Assembly: GCA_900708905.1 (NCBI GenBank)
Contig: CAADRB010000016.1
Span: 533,477 to 597,476 of the forward strand
Origin: Hymenolepis diminuta
Lineage: Eukaryota; Platyhelminthes; Cestoda; Cyclophyllidea; Hymenolepididae
Direction: 5' to 3'
DNA: 64,000 nucleotides
Position 1 is the first letter of the stretch. Each line of letters opens with the position of its first letter. The notes under the pieces are model-generated. The model did no database searches. It was not told the origin of the DNA and saw only the letters and a list, made by a program, of their open reading frames with translations. Below are positions 50,931 to 62,058 of the stretch, piece after piece. The translations under genes were made by a program, and so were the position numbers.

Positions 50931-51499
50931 TCAGTAAATGGTGATTCAGTGCAAAAAATAAAATGCCATGAATTTAATACAATCCAAATCAATATTATTA
51001 CCCTCGGTCCGACAGATTTGGTTTAGTATACCGAAATAAAAACATCATGTTTGCTCCATGACTAATCTCCGACTGCAATAAAATTTAAACCATGTATACC
51101 TACTTCTATTATGTATTTTTGAATAGAATCACCGCTATAATATCACTTTACTTAATCAAACAGTCAAAATCGAGAACTTGCTTAAGTCTAAATAGTGCTC
51201 TATGATAGCAGTCAGGCATAAAAGGAGTTAAATTATGCTAGTTATAATTAAAATAAAAATGAATTGTGGCAAGTAGTTAAAATATGAGATTTTACATGGT
51301 CCTATATCATTTCGACACCTGAATATTTCAATTTTTTGCTATTACGTGGATGTTTACAATTACTCAGTATTGGTTGTTTCTAGCAGACGCCAAAACATGG
51401 GCATTAACAGTAATTGTAAAAGGACAACACCCTGTTGGCTACTTGTGCGATTTACGATGAATACCACGCCGTGAAGTCTATACAACTTATGATTTGCTC

Positions 51500-51795
51500 T
51501 TCTCTGTAGGATACCGTAATAGACTCTTAGATTTCTTAAGACATTGCACTAGTCACAAACACGACCCGACAACACCACAATATAAAACTACCCAAACCGC
51601 TATATCAATACAAAACGCATGTATTTCTATCGATAGATCGATTTCTATCATGCGCCATTTACAATCGTAATGTAAATAAATTCGTTCCGATAAAAGATAA
51701 TTAAAAAGAGCGGAAAGTAAAAGGTGGAAAATAAAGAATTTTACATGTAAGAATTATTTTGGGGAAAATATTATTTTCTTATATGCAGCAGATAC
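51500..51795 (+). repeat. Family E module R, direct copy
   Basis: CTGTAGGATACC, ACGACCCGACAACACCACAA, ATCGATAGATCGATTTC and GTAATGTAAATAAATTCG match 43545-43795 and the reverse of 42690-42960. It ends near CTTATATGCAGCA. Confidence 0.6.
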
Positions 51796-52699
51796 CACAA
51801 CCGACTCTTGACATTCTATATCACAGTCCGCTTGCATACTCCGCTTTATCTTAATCTAATTCGTCATCTTCCTCAGTTATTGTTTTTTGTTTAATATTTT
51901 CATTGATATTATTCACTGCAATTCGATCTCCATTCAATTCTCGGCCGTCTGTATTTCGAAAAGATCATTATCCTCTCATAGTTTATAAGAAGATCATCTG
52001 TACTAGACCGTTGCTTTATGCTCTGCTCTAGTGGAATACTAATACGAAGGATACGTATATCCATGGGATACTTAAAAATATCCAGTTAGTATACAGCAAG
52101 CGTAGTTAATCATGAAACTAAATTAGACTAATTAACCATGTACTTGTCTATTTGTAATAGAGAGAATCAAGCAATACGTCTGTTTGTTAAGATCGTAACT
52201 ATTGATGCAGTTGCATTCAGAACCGGAGGATTTGCGAAGTTGGAGATGTGAAAATAATTGACTAACGGACGTTAAAATGAGAATTTGGCGATTGGAGCAA
52301 CATAATATATCTGTAATAAGGGATTTCACTGACCTCAAGATTTTCTGTATGAAACCGTAGAGAAATCATAAGGATCCTGATAAATATTGGTAACAGTTGC
52401 TATTTTTGTCATATTTGCTGCTATTTTTTTATTAATTAACGCTGCTTGGATGTTATTCAAGTTGTTATAATTTAACCCCATTACCCATATCTGAAAGCAG
52501 ATAATGAGAACTTTAAATGCTTTTCACCCCTTTCAAGTAAATGGATAGAATATTACATCAGGCAGAGAAAATGTAAATGGAAATTATAGAAAATTGTTAA
52601 AAATATTAATTTAGATATAAATTATGAAGTAAAGCAAAATTTTAAAAGCAAAATCTTTTAAGATATATATTCAGATTATCTGGTGTTTTATCGTCTGTT

Positions 52700-52802
52700 C
52701 AGCCAATTAGATCAGGACCTTAGAACTGCTGTTTGATTGTTACGCGGGCTATATAAAACTCGCGAAAGCCCCTGAATTCATTCCGTTAGCAGATATTGAG
52801 AT
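52700..52802 (+). promoter_or_regulatory. Anoctamin promoter with TATA box and CCAAT box
   Basis: CCAAT at 52703-52707 and TATATAAA at 52750-52757 precede the start codon at 52803. The spacing predicts transcription start near 52780 and a 5' leader of about 20 nt. The TATA box is bracketed by CGCG on both sides (52743-52746 and 52761-52764). Confidence 0.55.
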
Positions 52803-55800
52803 ATGAACAATCCAATAAATATTAAAACGTTTTCTGATTTAGGTAACTTTTAAATTGTTAAATAATCTTTTAAGTGCATAAGTCGCAGATATCACGCGTC
52901 AACAAAGGTGAAGAGGGTTTGCTATATAATCTTGATGGCAATGAATATAATTCCGTGAGTATTCCCAATAACTTCAATAAAGAACCATACTTATTATTAT
53001 TTTTATGTCTTGACCAAATTAACATTTGTTTTGATTATATTAATTTAGACGTCACGGGAGATGTTCTTTCAAGATGGAAAAAGACGCATCGATTACGTTC
53101 TTGTCTATAGAGACGGCGAAATGGATGACAATATCAAGTCAAAGCGCTATGCTTTTCTCACAGCTCTTGCCGAACAAATGATCGAAATAGAGGTGGAGAA
53201 TTGCCGAGGTGAAATTGTTGCAAAAACCGGTCCACAAAGCGCTGGATTCAAAGAGGATGCTGCCTTCCTGCTGGAGCATATGGAATCTTCTCATGGTGCT
53301 TTGGGTCCTGACTGGCAGTATGACTCTGATGATGATACAAATCCACTTGAAGCCGCTATTCGTGCACATCAGGATCTCGTATTTGTTAAACTCCACGCCA
53401 CTTGGTCTACTCTTATCAGAGTTGCTGAAGTTCTACAATTTAGAAAACCTCTTAAACAGGTCAGTCGTTTTCTTATTTAATCTAAATGGTAAACATAATT
53501 AATTTAAACGGCAAGAGTCAAAAGAAGTGCAAAATTGGATTTATGAATTTGAAACTCGAAAAGGTCTTGAAACTTATGCTTTTTTAAGGTTGATATTCAG
53601 CATAAGATTGAAGAGCTTCGCCACCGAAGTTATCAACACTAATGCCATTTTTGCTATTGATTGTTTGTATTTTAGTTGTTTCAGCATTAAAATGTTCGTA
53701 ACAATGGTCCAGAAATATGTTCGGATATACTATATCTTAGCCATTCATTCCCTTACCACTATACTAATCGAGATGTTTAATTGTGAATCTATTTTGCGCT
53801 TGCTTTTACCTGTAAAGGAAACTAAGAAATCTCGGAAATTTTCATAATGGCTTACATGGCAATAGCAAAGAATCATTTGACTCAGGGAGAGGTTTTTAAG
53901 TCTCGACAGTATTTCTCTTATCGATTGCATTAAAGTCATTAAATAGCAGTCACGGTACTGTCTTAAAGCAGTCTTTTAGCATCTATTCAGCTGTTTTCGT
54001 AGATGAAGTTAAATTTACAGATTGATGTAATCTGCAAGGTAAAGGTCATTTCATGTATTAATCTTTATTGTGACCACTTACTGCCGTCGACTTTATCAAA
54101 TCATAGGCATTTGCCAAGTCAGCCAGTACAGTAAATTCAAAGTACGTTATCATCGCAACATCACTTTGCTACACTGTTATCGCAAGTGCCCACGTTTCAA
54201 AGTAGGACTATGGTCGCACGCGATTGGATAGATCCCAAGGTCTTGTCTCTCGCTCCGTTCGAACGAGCGCGCTCTAATGCACACTGCCACTACTTCTGAC
54301 GCTCCCGCTTTTATTATTCTTTTATGTTGAGACTAATTTAGTATTTATTTTCATACCCTGGCCGTCTGTGATCTGAATTCGAGACCGAGTTTTGTGTTTA
54401 TACTAATATTAAGTAGGTATCTTGTTAATTAGACACCAGAGACACTCTTGATAAGGACAAAAAGTCGAGTCTAATCCCTTTTTGTCGTAGGAGCTCTGTT
54501 TGGTTACTCTTCTGCGCTTTGGGTGTTATCTCGTAAATAACCGCCTTTTTCTTTTCATTAATTTGCATGAACGATTAAATGATTATGCATCTTTATTGAA
54601 TATTTGCGTGACAGCTACTACGTATTTTAGCTCTAAATCTACTTAGAAGTTTGCATGCGAATCGTATGTTTGAATACTCATTAAATTTTAAACTGATTTT
54701 TAGAGCAATAAGATCTTCCTCTTTGCAAAATTTATAAATACTCATTTTTTAAACAAAGGTAATAAGCTTTATACCAGTTGGATAGGAGAGTGAAAATCGC
54801 TAAGGTCTTAAAATTGAAGCACAAATTTGGGCAAATTGGCTTATCGAATTTGGATTTTATCTTGCTCATTGCACTTCTTAAATCGGTGAACATGGCTAAG
54901 GGATCTTGTTCTCGTATGAAATTCGCCGAAGTTTTCTTCGTGTATGGTTAAATTATCTTCTACTTGAAAATACTTCAATTGACCTTAAATCTTCAGGACA
55001 GGATAATTTTTGCTGATAGATGACGTTTTAGCTACAATTGTCTTCAATAGAATTTGAAGCATTCATAAATAGGGCATCTGAAGTCATTGGATGTGTTGAC
55101 TACATTGTTGCGATCTCTTATAAGGAGTCGAAACCGCTCGCTATAACCCGTGTCTAAGAGGAAGACAGCTTTGGTCTTAGCAGAGATCCCGGAAGGTATT
55201 GACTAAACAATTTCTATTACTCGGATAACCATAAGGACATAGAGGAGACAATGTTGGAGAATTCCGATATATCTCATACTCAGTTCTTTCTGTATTCAAA
55301 GGCGAGAAAAGAGTTTACATTAAAGTATTTTTGACAAATGTACGATAATTGAGTTCGAATAGGAAACGTACTTTCACGAGGTTAACAGAAATTTTTTGAT
55401 CTTCAACTCACTTCCACACATATTTGGTCCAGCCTGCTTTCGGGACCAAGAATCGAAATAAAGATAGAAGAACAATGATCTGTTACGCTTTTCTATATCG
55501 CTAGTTCAACATTTTCTTTTCTATGCGCGGTTGTATGAAAGTATCGTCATTATGAAACCTCTTCATCTTCATTTTCGGATATTTGTCAATCAATTTCCGT
55601 AGCAGTCACCGGTTGATTTTCTCTTGCGTGTGAAGTTCATTAGGAAGTGAGAATTTTGAATCCAATCTGTAAATGAGTGTTTCTAACAGTTTTTCGATGT
55701 CTTTTAGTATCCAGTATTGGTTAAATGGGACTATCTTGATAGTTCAAAAATAGAAATGAAAGTCACATCAATCGGATATTCTTGGTCTTTTGAGTTTTTA

Positions 55801-58800
55801 CCTTTTAGCTGAATTACATGTACTTACAGTATGTTCTAGTAATTTTTTCCTAAATAAAGAATGCGAAATAGTAAACTTAGTTCCAATTTGGATTAGAAAA
55901 TAATGAATTCTGTTGAGCATTGCAGAGAAAGGTGAAGTAAAAATTGATGAAAGTGCAAATTAAAACGGAAAGGGAGGAAGTCGAACGGAAAACGGAAGTG
56001 TCTCTTAATATTTCGAGGGGATAAAAAAATAAGTAAATGTCCTTCAGTGGTTTTTGAATGCATGACTATACATTTGTAGTGATCGATTTGTAAAATAGCT
56101 ATAATATTATTGTCCAAATAGAGATAGAAATCATCTTTTCGATAATGTACGAGTTGACTTTTCTTCCTTTTGCAATTACCGGAAACTAAGATGGTCATTA
56201 AGTAATTTAAAACACGCAGATCTAGGCTTTTTAAAGCCAATCAGACTATGACCAATAGCGTTCTAGAGTGAGACGGGTAAACAAAATCTCGAGGGAGTGA
56301 ACGTTGAGGAGAAAAGCAAATAATTCCTTCTATGCCGATTTCTCAACATTGATTGCTTGAAACTTGGTGGGTGTTTGTTAATTTCAAATAAACTACAACT
56401 ACAGCGCTGGAAGAAACTTGCGAAATATTGTACTATTTGGTTTAAAAAGTTCTATTCAGGTACACCTCTGTGAATTAGTTTCAACCCATTGATATTGAAA
56501 TTTCAGATTTTGGTCGTATGTCATTTAGCTGGGTTCCCGTGATTTTAGTAATAGCTAAGATGATCTTATTAATGTGAACTTGGATTGCATTTAGGAGCAG
56601 TGGTGCAATGGTCATCATGCATGTGTCTGCTAAGTAAGAACTCGCGAGATCGACGTTCGTCGATACACATGCATTGATATGGTTGGGGGTGGTGAATGCG
56701 ATTTTCTCATTAGGGAAATTTTAAGATTTCTTCTCCCTAAGTTAAGTGATGTTAGCATTTGCCTTATTTTAGAAATTATGGTTTAAATTATACTTCTAAT
56801 ATGGGATAGATTTCTCTCTTAATTTCAAAATTTTTTGTAGTTTCGGGTATTGATTCTTCTAGCTTAAATTAGTTAAAAATGGTTTGGGAAATGCGTGACT
56901 ATTAAAGTATAAATTAACTTCGACCTTTGTACACGACACATTCTTCGCAACGCTCTTCAAAAGCAACTCAAATTTGGTAATAGTAGAGTCCGATGAGAGA
57001 TTAACAGCAGAGTCTCAAAAAGATGCTGAGAATAAAGTAAGGTAATGAAAGAGTTTTAGTTCGTTTGATTTTTCCGACCAGATTGTGCAGTATTTATTTA
57101 ATGGGTAGTTCACGTTGAAAAATTCAAATATCTTCATTTACACCATGGAATACTGAGCAGAATTTTGTCTATGATTTATTGACTTGTTAATTAGTGTAGA
57201 TGATCCATCTTACCACTCTATTTATTTTTCTTCTTAAGGTCGAAAAAGCAGGACGATCCTACATGATAGTAAACACCTTAAATACTCTAAACAGTGCTCA
57301 GTAAGGTGAATTTTAGAGTGACCTATAATCGAGCTATATGTCTTCAAGTGTCTCGAATTGTGAAGGTCTAATTGACTAGATGTGGAGGAATATATGAGAA
57401 CTTTTGTTTTCCAGGATCTAAATCTTCAAATTTCACTTCTTCCTCAATCTAGCAGATATAATGTTGAAACCTATACGTCTGTGCATTTGATATGAAATGC
57501 AGTAGCTCATACTTAGATTCTGTAGTGAATATGGTTGTTATGACTAGAAATTTTGAGAGACTTCAAAAATACAATTTTTTGAATCGAGGTATTTTAAAAT
57601 AATGCCCTCCAAAAACTAAAAAAACACTCAGATATTTTTACTCTCTGGGAATTCTAAAGCGACTGACAAATCAAGTTTACGAGATTGATGCTCATCGGCT
57701 CACATTCCGTAAAGAGTATGATCTTAATCGTTTAAGGCAAGTCAAGGAGAATGAATCAGAAAGTGAGTTTCACATCAAAGGGGCTCCACTATCCAAGCTG
57801 AGTTTTCGGAAGCACTTCCCTTCAATCCGCTTGGAAATAAGGACATCCAAGCTGTATTCACGGACTGCCAAGGTTATGTAAGCAATGATTTTGAGAGTTC
57901 TTCATGAAGCATAGCGCAAAATATTTTTACAAGGCTCTCACGTGGAACTGAGTCCAAACACGGGAAATAGCAAAGTAGTTCAGTAGAGAATCGGACAGAA
58001 GTCAAAAAGGCTTATGCACTGAAATCAGAATATCTAGATGTCTACTTTGTTTGCATTCGAGAAAGGATATATATACGTAGATAAATAGATCCTTATAAGG
58101 AATATAATTCATTTTGTAATATTCAAATGTTCCGAAGATCAATTTTTTAGGATTTGACCTCTGGGTATCTGGGTAAGTACATAAACAGCATATTCAGAGC
58201 CTGTTGACCAGTTGATTTAATTTAACGGTTGGTCATGTCACTTCGATTTGTTTACATCTTCTTACAATCATATCTAGGAATACGAGACTAACCAAAGTAT
58301 TTTAATTGCTGCATAGTTTGATCCCAGCTTTATTCTTTCTTCAAATCTCTTAAACGTACTATCATGCACCCTGTTTTTTAGGTCGTATTAGTAAAACTCT
58401 AAGTTCAAGTGCAAGGATCAATCAACTTTTTATTCCTCTAAAAATCTTTAATTGAGGTCTTAGAAAAAAATCCAATTTCGTTGAAACTTTGTATCGAATT
58501 AATGATGGGATAAATTATTTGATATTATACCCGGCGAATGCGAAAAAAGTTTACAGCAAAGCTTTACATGCCTTAAAGTTATAAAGCAGTAAAGTAATCA
58601 AAATAGTGAATTTTATCAAAATTTGTTGGAAGATTTTCATTGCTGTTTTTTTTAAATTATTATTTTTAGTCAAGACAAACACCTCCTGTTGACCCTGGGT
58701 GGATCTCATATTAAGGTCATCAGCGTAAATGGTTGTTCAGACCAGTGAAGTATTTTTTATTATTAAGCCTTCTAAAATATCATCCGATCGTGAGCTGTTA

Positions 58801-61800
58801 CGAGAAAATTATTTTTTTAAAAATATTTTAATGGAATCTATTCGCTTTACCTGGGAAATTGGGTGTAGACATATTTGTGAAACACTTTGGCTGGGCTTTA
58901 ATATCCATTTACATACAGGGTGCGTAAGATATCTGAGGCCACCTATATTTATGTAGTTTAAATTAACCTCATAAATAATTAGTGTATTTTTATATCATAA
59001 GATCTCATGGCAGATACTAATATAACTAATGAAACGAAAAGACACGCTGTAATGGTGTCTATAAATGTGAAACACAGGAATTTAGAAATTGCAAGATTTC
59101 TACATCTTTGTGCCACATCTTTCGTCTGCAAAGTTAGAAGTGAGCTGAATTAAAACGATGGAGATGAATTATCCTCTACAAGGAAGAGAAAACAGCATTG
59201 TTAACTCACTCAGAAAACCTGAGTTTGTGAGAAGAGTGCATAGCATGATCGGGGAAAATTCTGGGAAGTCAATATGCGAAATCTTATCAAAGATCTTCAA
59301 GTGTCAGAAGGAACAATAAGGAATGCTGCTCATCAAGACCTCAAATACAAATCTCATACGTTCATAGACGAGATCGGTTTATGTGGACAAAAACAACTCA
59401 CGCGAATTGTTTAATTGGTGTAAAACGACTCTTAAACAAATTTAAGCATCCAGAAGAAGAGGAGTGTCTTTGGCTTTTCTATGATGAAATAACGCTTCGA
59501 ACAGGATGAAAAGTCAGTCCAGGAAATAATAGATGGCTATGTGCGGGTGGGCAGACCCCACTGAAGTTCCAACTGTTATGCATGCGCACGAAGTGCTTCC
59601 ACCAACAGCGATGTTTTTCGGTGTTATTAGCAGTGAGGGAGGGACACATCATGACTCCTCAATTTTTTCCACAGGACTTTAAAGTCAATGTAGATACCTA
59701 TGTGGAGACTTCAAACCATCATTGTTAAGCCGCCTTAGGCAGACGACATAGCCAATGGAGGAAGACTCCCCTATGTCTTCCAACAAGCTTCGGCTGCATC
59801 CCATGAAGCTCTCAAGACCCAGGATTGGATGTCTGAGAATTTTCGTCATCATATCACACCAAACTTATGGCCGCCTCCTAACTATTCACCAAACCTTAAT
59901 CCTTTGGATTATTACGTTTGGGACGGGGCGTGGTTGAAAAGGAAGTTAATGAGCATCCTCATAACACCAAATCGTCCTCTCTGATGGAAACAATATCCCG
60001 AGGAGTGGAGGACATCAATACGGACCATTGGTGAAAATTTGTAGTCGCCTTTGGACTCGGATTGAGTGGGTGGGTAGAAACCGAAGGAGGATATATGGAA
60101 TAAAACGTAGATTAATAGGTATTATGCTTATTTGTTTTGTTTCAAGAAATTGTAGGTTTCAACCATTAACAGTTTCATTTTCTGTTTTCTTGAAAGTGCG
60201 TAAGGTATTCTCAGATGCCTTACACACCCTTTTTAATCCCACAGAACCACATTAGAACTATCCACTTAATTTGATTTGTGTTTTTGAAGTAATGCGCAAA
60301 TTGCAGAATTTTTTAAATGCTGTATATCTCATATACAGGATGATTGAGGAGTAACTCCTTATTTGTAAATGTAAAAAGAAACTCATATAAAATTAGGGTT
60401 TTATGACTCCTAAAAAGGGGGTTTTATCTGAAATCGGATTTGTGCATATGTATTCGTCTGAAGTTTCTTAATCCACTGGGGACTGCCTAATAAGAATTTT
60501 TAACCTTGAGATTAGCATAGAGATCTGGGCATTTTCACATTGATCTGGAGATGTACTTCTGTAATGATTTTTTTAGTTATCTTAGAACTCCAGAAAACAG
60601 GTTTTCATAATTTGTCTCGTCTCTTAAACCGCCTTTTTTTGAATCCTTGAAAGTGTAATTTGCTGATAGTTCCTGGGGGTCTTTACATCGGTCTGAAAAC
60701 GTAGCTGTGTAGTAATTTTTTACTGATTGCCGAAATTCATATCATGCGGTATCAACTTTAGGCGAATGTTCGAAGAGGAGAAAGCATTGCTTTTGCGCTT
60801 TAGATGAGATCACTGTCATCCAGGTGCAACAATCACCAGGGCCTTCCAGTGACCAATTTCTGGTTGCTTATAAAATACAAGGGTGATTAAAATACTGCAT
60901 ATCGGAATTTAATCCACAACATTGACATCGGATTCAATACGAGTCTCTTTGAAAGATTTTTGAAAAAATCAACTGTACAAATTCTTCTGAATTGAATAGG
61001 GTAGAAGTAATAATTCCGAATCTCATGAGCTAGTTCTCTTTACCCTTTCCCGACGTTATATCCTCACAGCTCTGGCCATACAACTGTTCGTCCGGATGCT
61101 ATAATGTATACTATCTTCATAAGAAGGCAGATATTTTATTTCCATCATTGTAACGAAGACTTGATATGTTCTTGAACATTTAAACGTCTAGATATCTTGT
61201 ACAATGCTAATTCGCATCACCCTTTTGTTTGACTTTTGGTCTCCATGTGTAGCGAGACTTTCTGTTTCACGCAAACAAAATGACTCAACATTTTAAATAA
61301 TAAATCACAAATTCTGTTTGAACTAACTTGAAAATTTCTCAAAAACTATTATTTTTATCGCATTTATTTAATTTATAGCCAAAATTTTTTTTTTGGTCGT
61401 ATACTTGAGCGCGACCGTTTTTGAATTATTATTTGTTTTGTTTGTCCGACTGAATCCAAATCACTGATTCGCAGTCGAAAAATTATTTTTAATTGTTTGC
61501 ATACCTGTCTGTGGTTTAGTTTTATGGATTAGTCAACCATAAGGTCATGATGCTTCAAATCAACACTCTTGCATTAGCTAGTCGCTGATCAATAGATGGG
61601 TTGAATTTTTCCGATTGTAGGTGGTGATAATTAAATATTTCTCCTCCCCCCCCCCCTTCCCTTATTTCAGCATTTAACTGGGACTAATCAACATGTGACC
61701 AGTAATAAAAGCGAAGACCAGACATGTTTTTTAGAATCACTGGCAATTCTCTTGAATCACATTGGTGTATTTTGAATCGTGCGTCGTGTCGGTAATGGAA

Positions 61801-62058
61801 CCCAGTCATATGGCTAATTTTTTAAGTGTGTTAACTTTTATTAACCCTGCATGTCCCTCCCTCTCCTTCCTGGTTATTTATTAATTATCGATCTAATACA
61901 AAGCCCCAATATTTTTATTTTTTGATATAGGTAAAAGTTGAGCGACTGGAATTGCAGGAAGGTGTAAAATGTAGTAGCTGCTTCGACTTGGATAAAAAGA
62001 ATATCTTCAAATTGCCCGCACCTTATCGCGCACCTTTCACACGAGCTCGGATGAGTCT
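52803..62058 (+). CDS. Anoctamin (TMEM16) family protein, 5' part; gene continues past window
   Basis: Exons found: 52803-52842, 52875-52954 (32-bp intron before it), 53049-53459, and 61931-62058 after an intron of 8.5 kb. Phases agree (1, 0, 0). They encode about 219 residues of the cytosolic N-terminal (dimerisation) domain: FFQDGKRRIDYVLVYRD is the classic anoctamin opening, followed by EIEVENCRGE, LVFVKLHATWSTLIRVAEVL (matching the family's VKIHAPWEVLxRYAE) and, in the fourth exon, APYRAPFTRARMSL (family APFSxxRxxxF). Anoctamins are ten-helix calcium-activated chloride channels or phospholipid scramblases; the membrane part lies beyond position 64000. The pattern fits ANO1-7 types, but the paralogue cannot be assigned from this part. 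Confidence 0.9.
53460..57000. other. Anoctamin intron 3, first part
   Basis: AT-rich intron with no recognised gene apart from the GC-richer patch near 54190-54300 and the SINE copy at 56595-56760. A minus-strand open stretch at 55893-56240 has no recognisable features. Confidence 0.4.
56595..56760 (+). repeat. tRNA-derived SINE (family A), anoctamin intron 3
   Basis: The A-box-like head GCAGTGGTGCAATGGTCATC is followed by a degenerate B box (GCGAGATCGACGTTCG) and a tail with TTTTCTCATTAGGGAAATTT. Confidence 0.5.
56980..57245 (+). repeat. Interspersed repeat family C copy
   Basis: TCAAAAAGATGCTGAGAATA, AATGGGTAGTTCACG and GGAATACTGAGCAGA follow the order of the copies at 23.8 and 31.6 kb. 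Confidence 0.5.
57603..57881 (+). other. 92-codon open stretch, unrecognised
   Basis: The frame is open from 57603 to a TAA at 57879-57881 and reads LGILKRLTNQVYEIDAHRLT, then FRKEYDLNRLRQVKEN and KLSFRKHFPSIRLEIRTSKL. Its composition (Arg, Lys, Glu, Leu) is protein-like and the GC content exceeds the surroundings. An ATG at 57602 in another frame could be the original start if a frameshift has occurred. It may be a decayed retrocopy, an element ORF or a nested exon. I do not recognise the family. Confidence 0.3.
58145..58295 (+). repeat. Interspersed repeat family D copy
   Basis: TTTGACCTCTGGGTATCTGG, CAGTTGATTTAATTTAACGG, TTGGTCATGTCACTTCGATT and TGTTTACATCTTCTTA match 11005-11130 in order. 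Confidence 0.55.
58916..60230 (+). mobile_element. Broken mariner-type DNA transposon with both terminal inverted repeats
   Basis: The element is about 1.3 kb, the usual mariner size. The left end CAGGGTGCGTAAGATATCTG (58916-58935) and the right end CTCAGATGCCTTACACACCC (60210-60229) are imperfect inverted repeats flanked by TA. The transposase lies on the plus strand in several frames: PEFVRRVHSMIGENSGKSIC (59220-59280 region), then the typical end HHITPNLWPPPNYSPNLNPL followed by DYYVW near 59847-59925, and a piece with EKEVNEHPHNTKSSLM. Stops and frameshifts separate them, so no active enzyme is made. It lies in the anoctamin intron. Confidence 0.85.
59215..60030 (+). pseudogene. Decayed mariner transposase
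   Basis: Homology blocks of the helix-turn-helix N-terminus and of the C-terminal catalytic domain (NLWPPPNYSPNLNPLDYYVW) remain, but reading frames change at least twice and an in-frame TGA interrupts the middle part after TLRTG (about 59508). The N-terminal domain contacts the inverted repeats and the C-terminal domain is a D,D-type nuclease in intact relatives; here the gene is not functional. Confidence 0.8.
61647..61658 (+). repeat. Poly-C run
   Basis: Eleven consecutive Cs follow CTCCT, in a pyrimidine-rich patch of the anoctamin intron. Such runs are length-variable and prone to sequencing error. Confidence 0.6.

Larger units (their letters stand above)
49950..52699. other. Divergent intergenic region between USP10 and the anoctamin gene
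   Basis: Both genes are transcribed away from this stretch. It holds the direct family E copy (50660-51795) and otherwise AT-rich sequence without a recognised gene. Confidence 0.5.
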
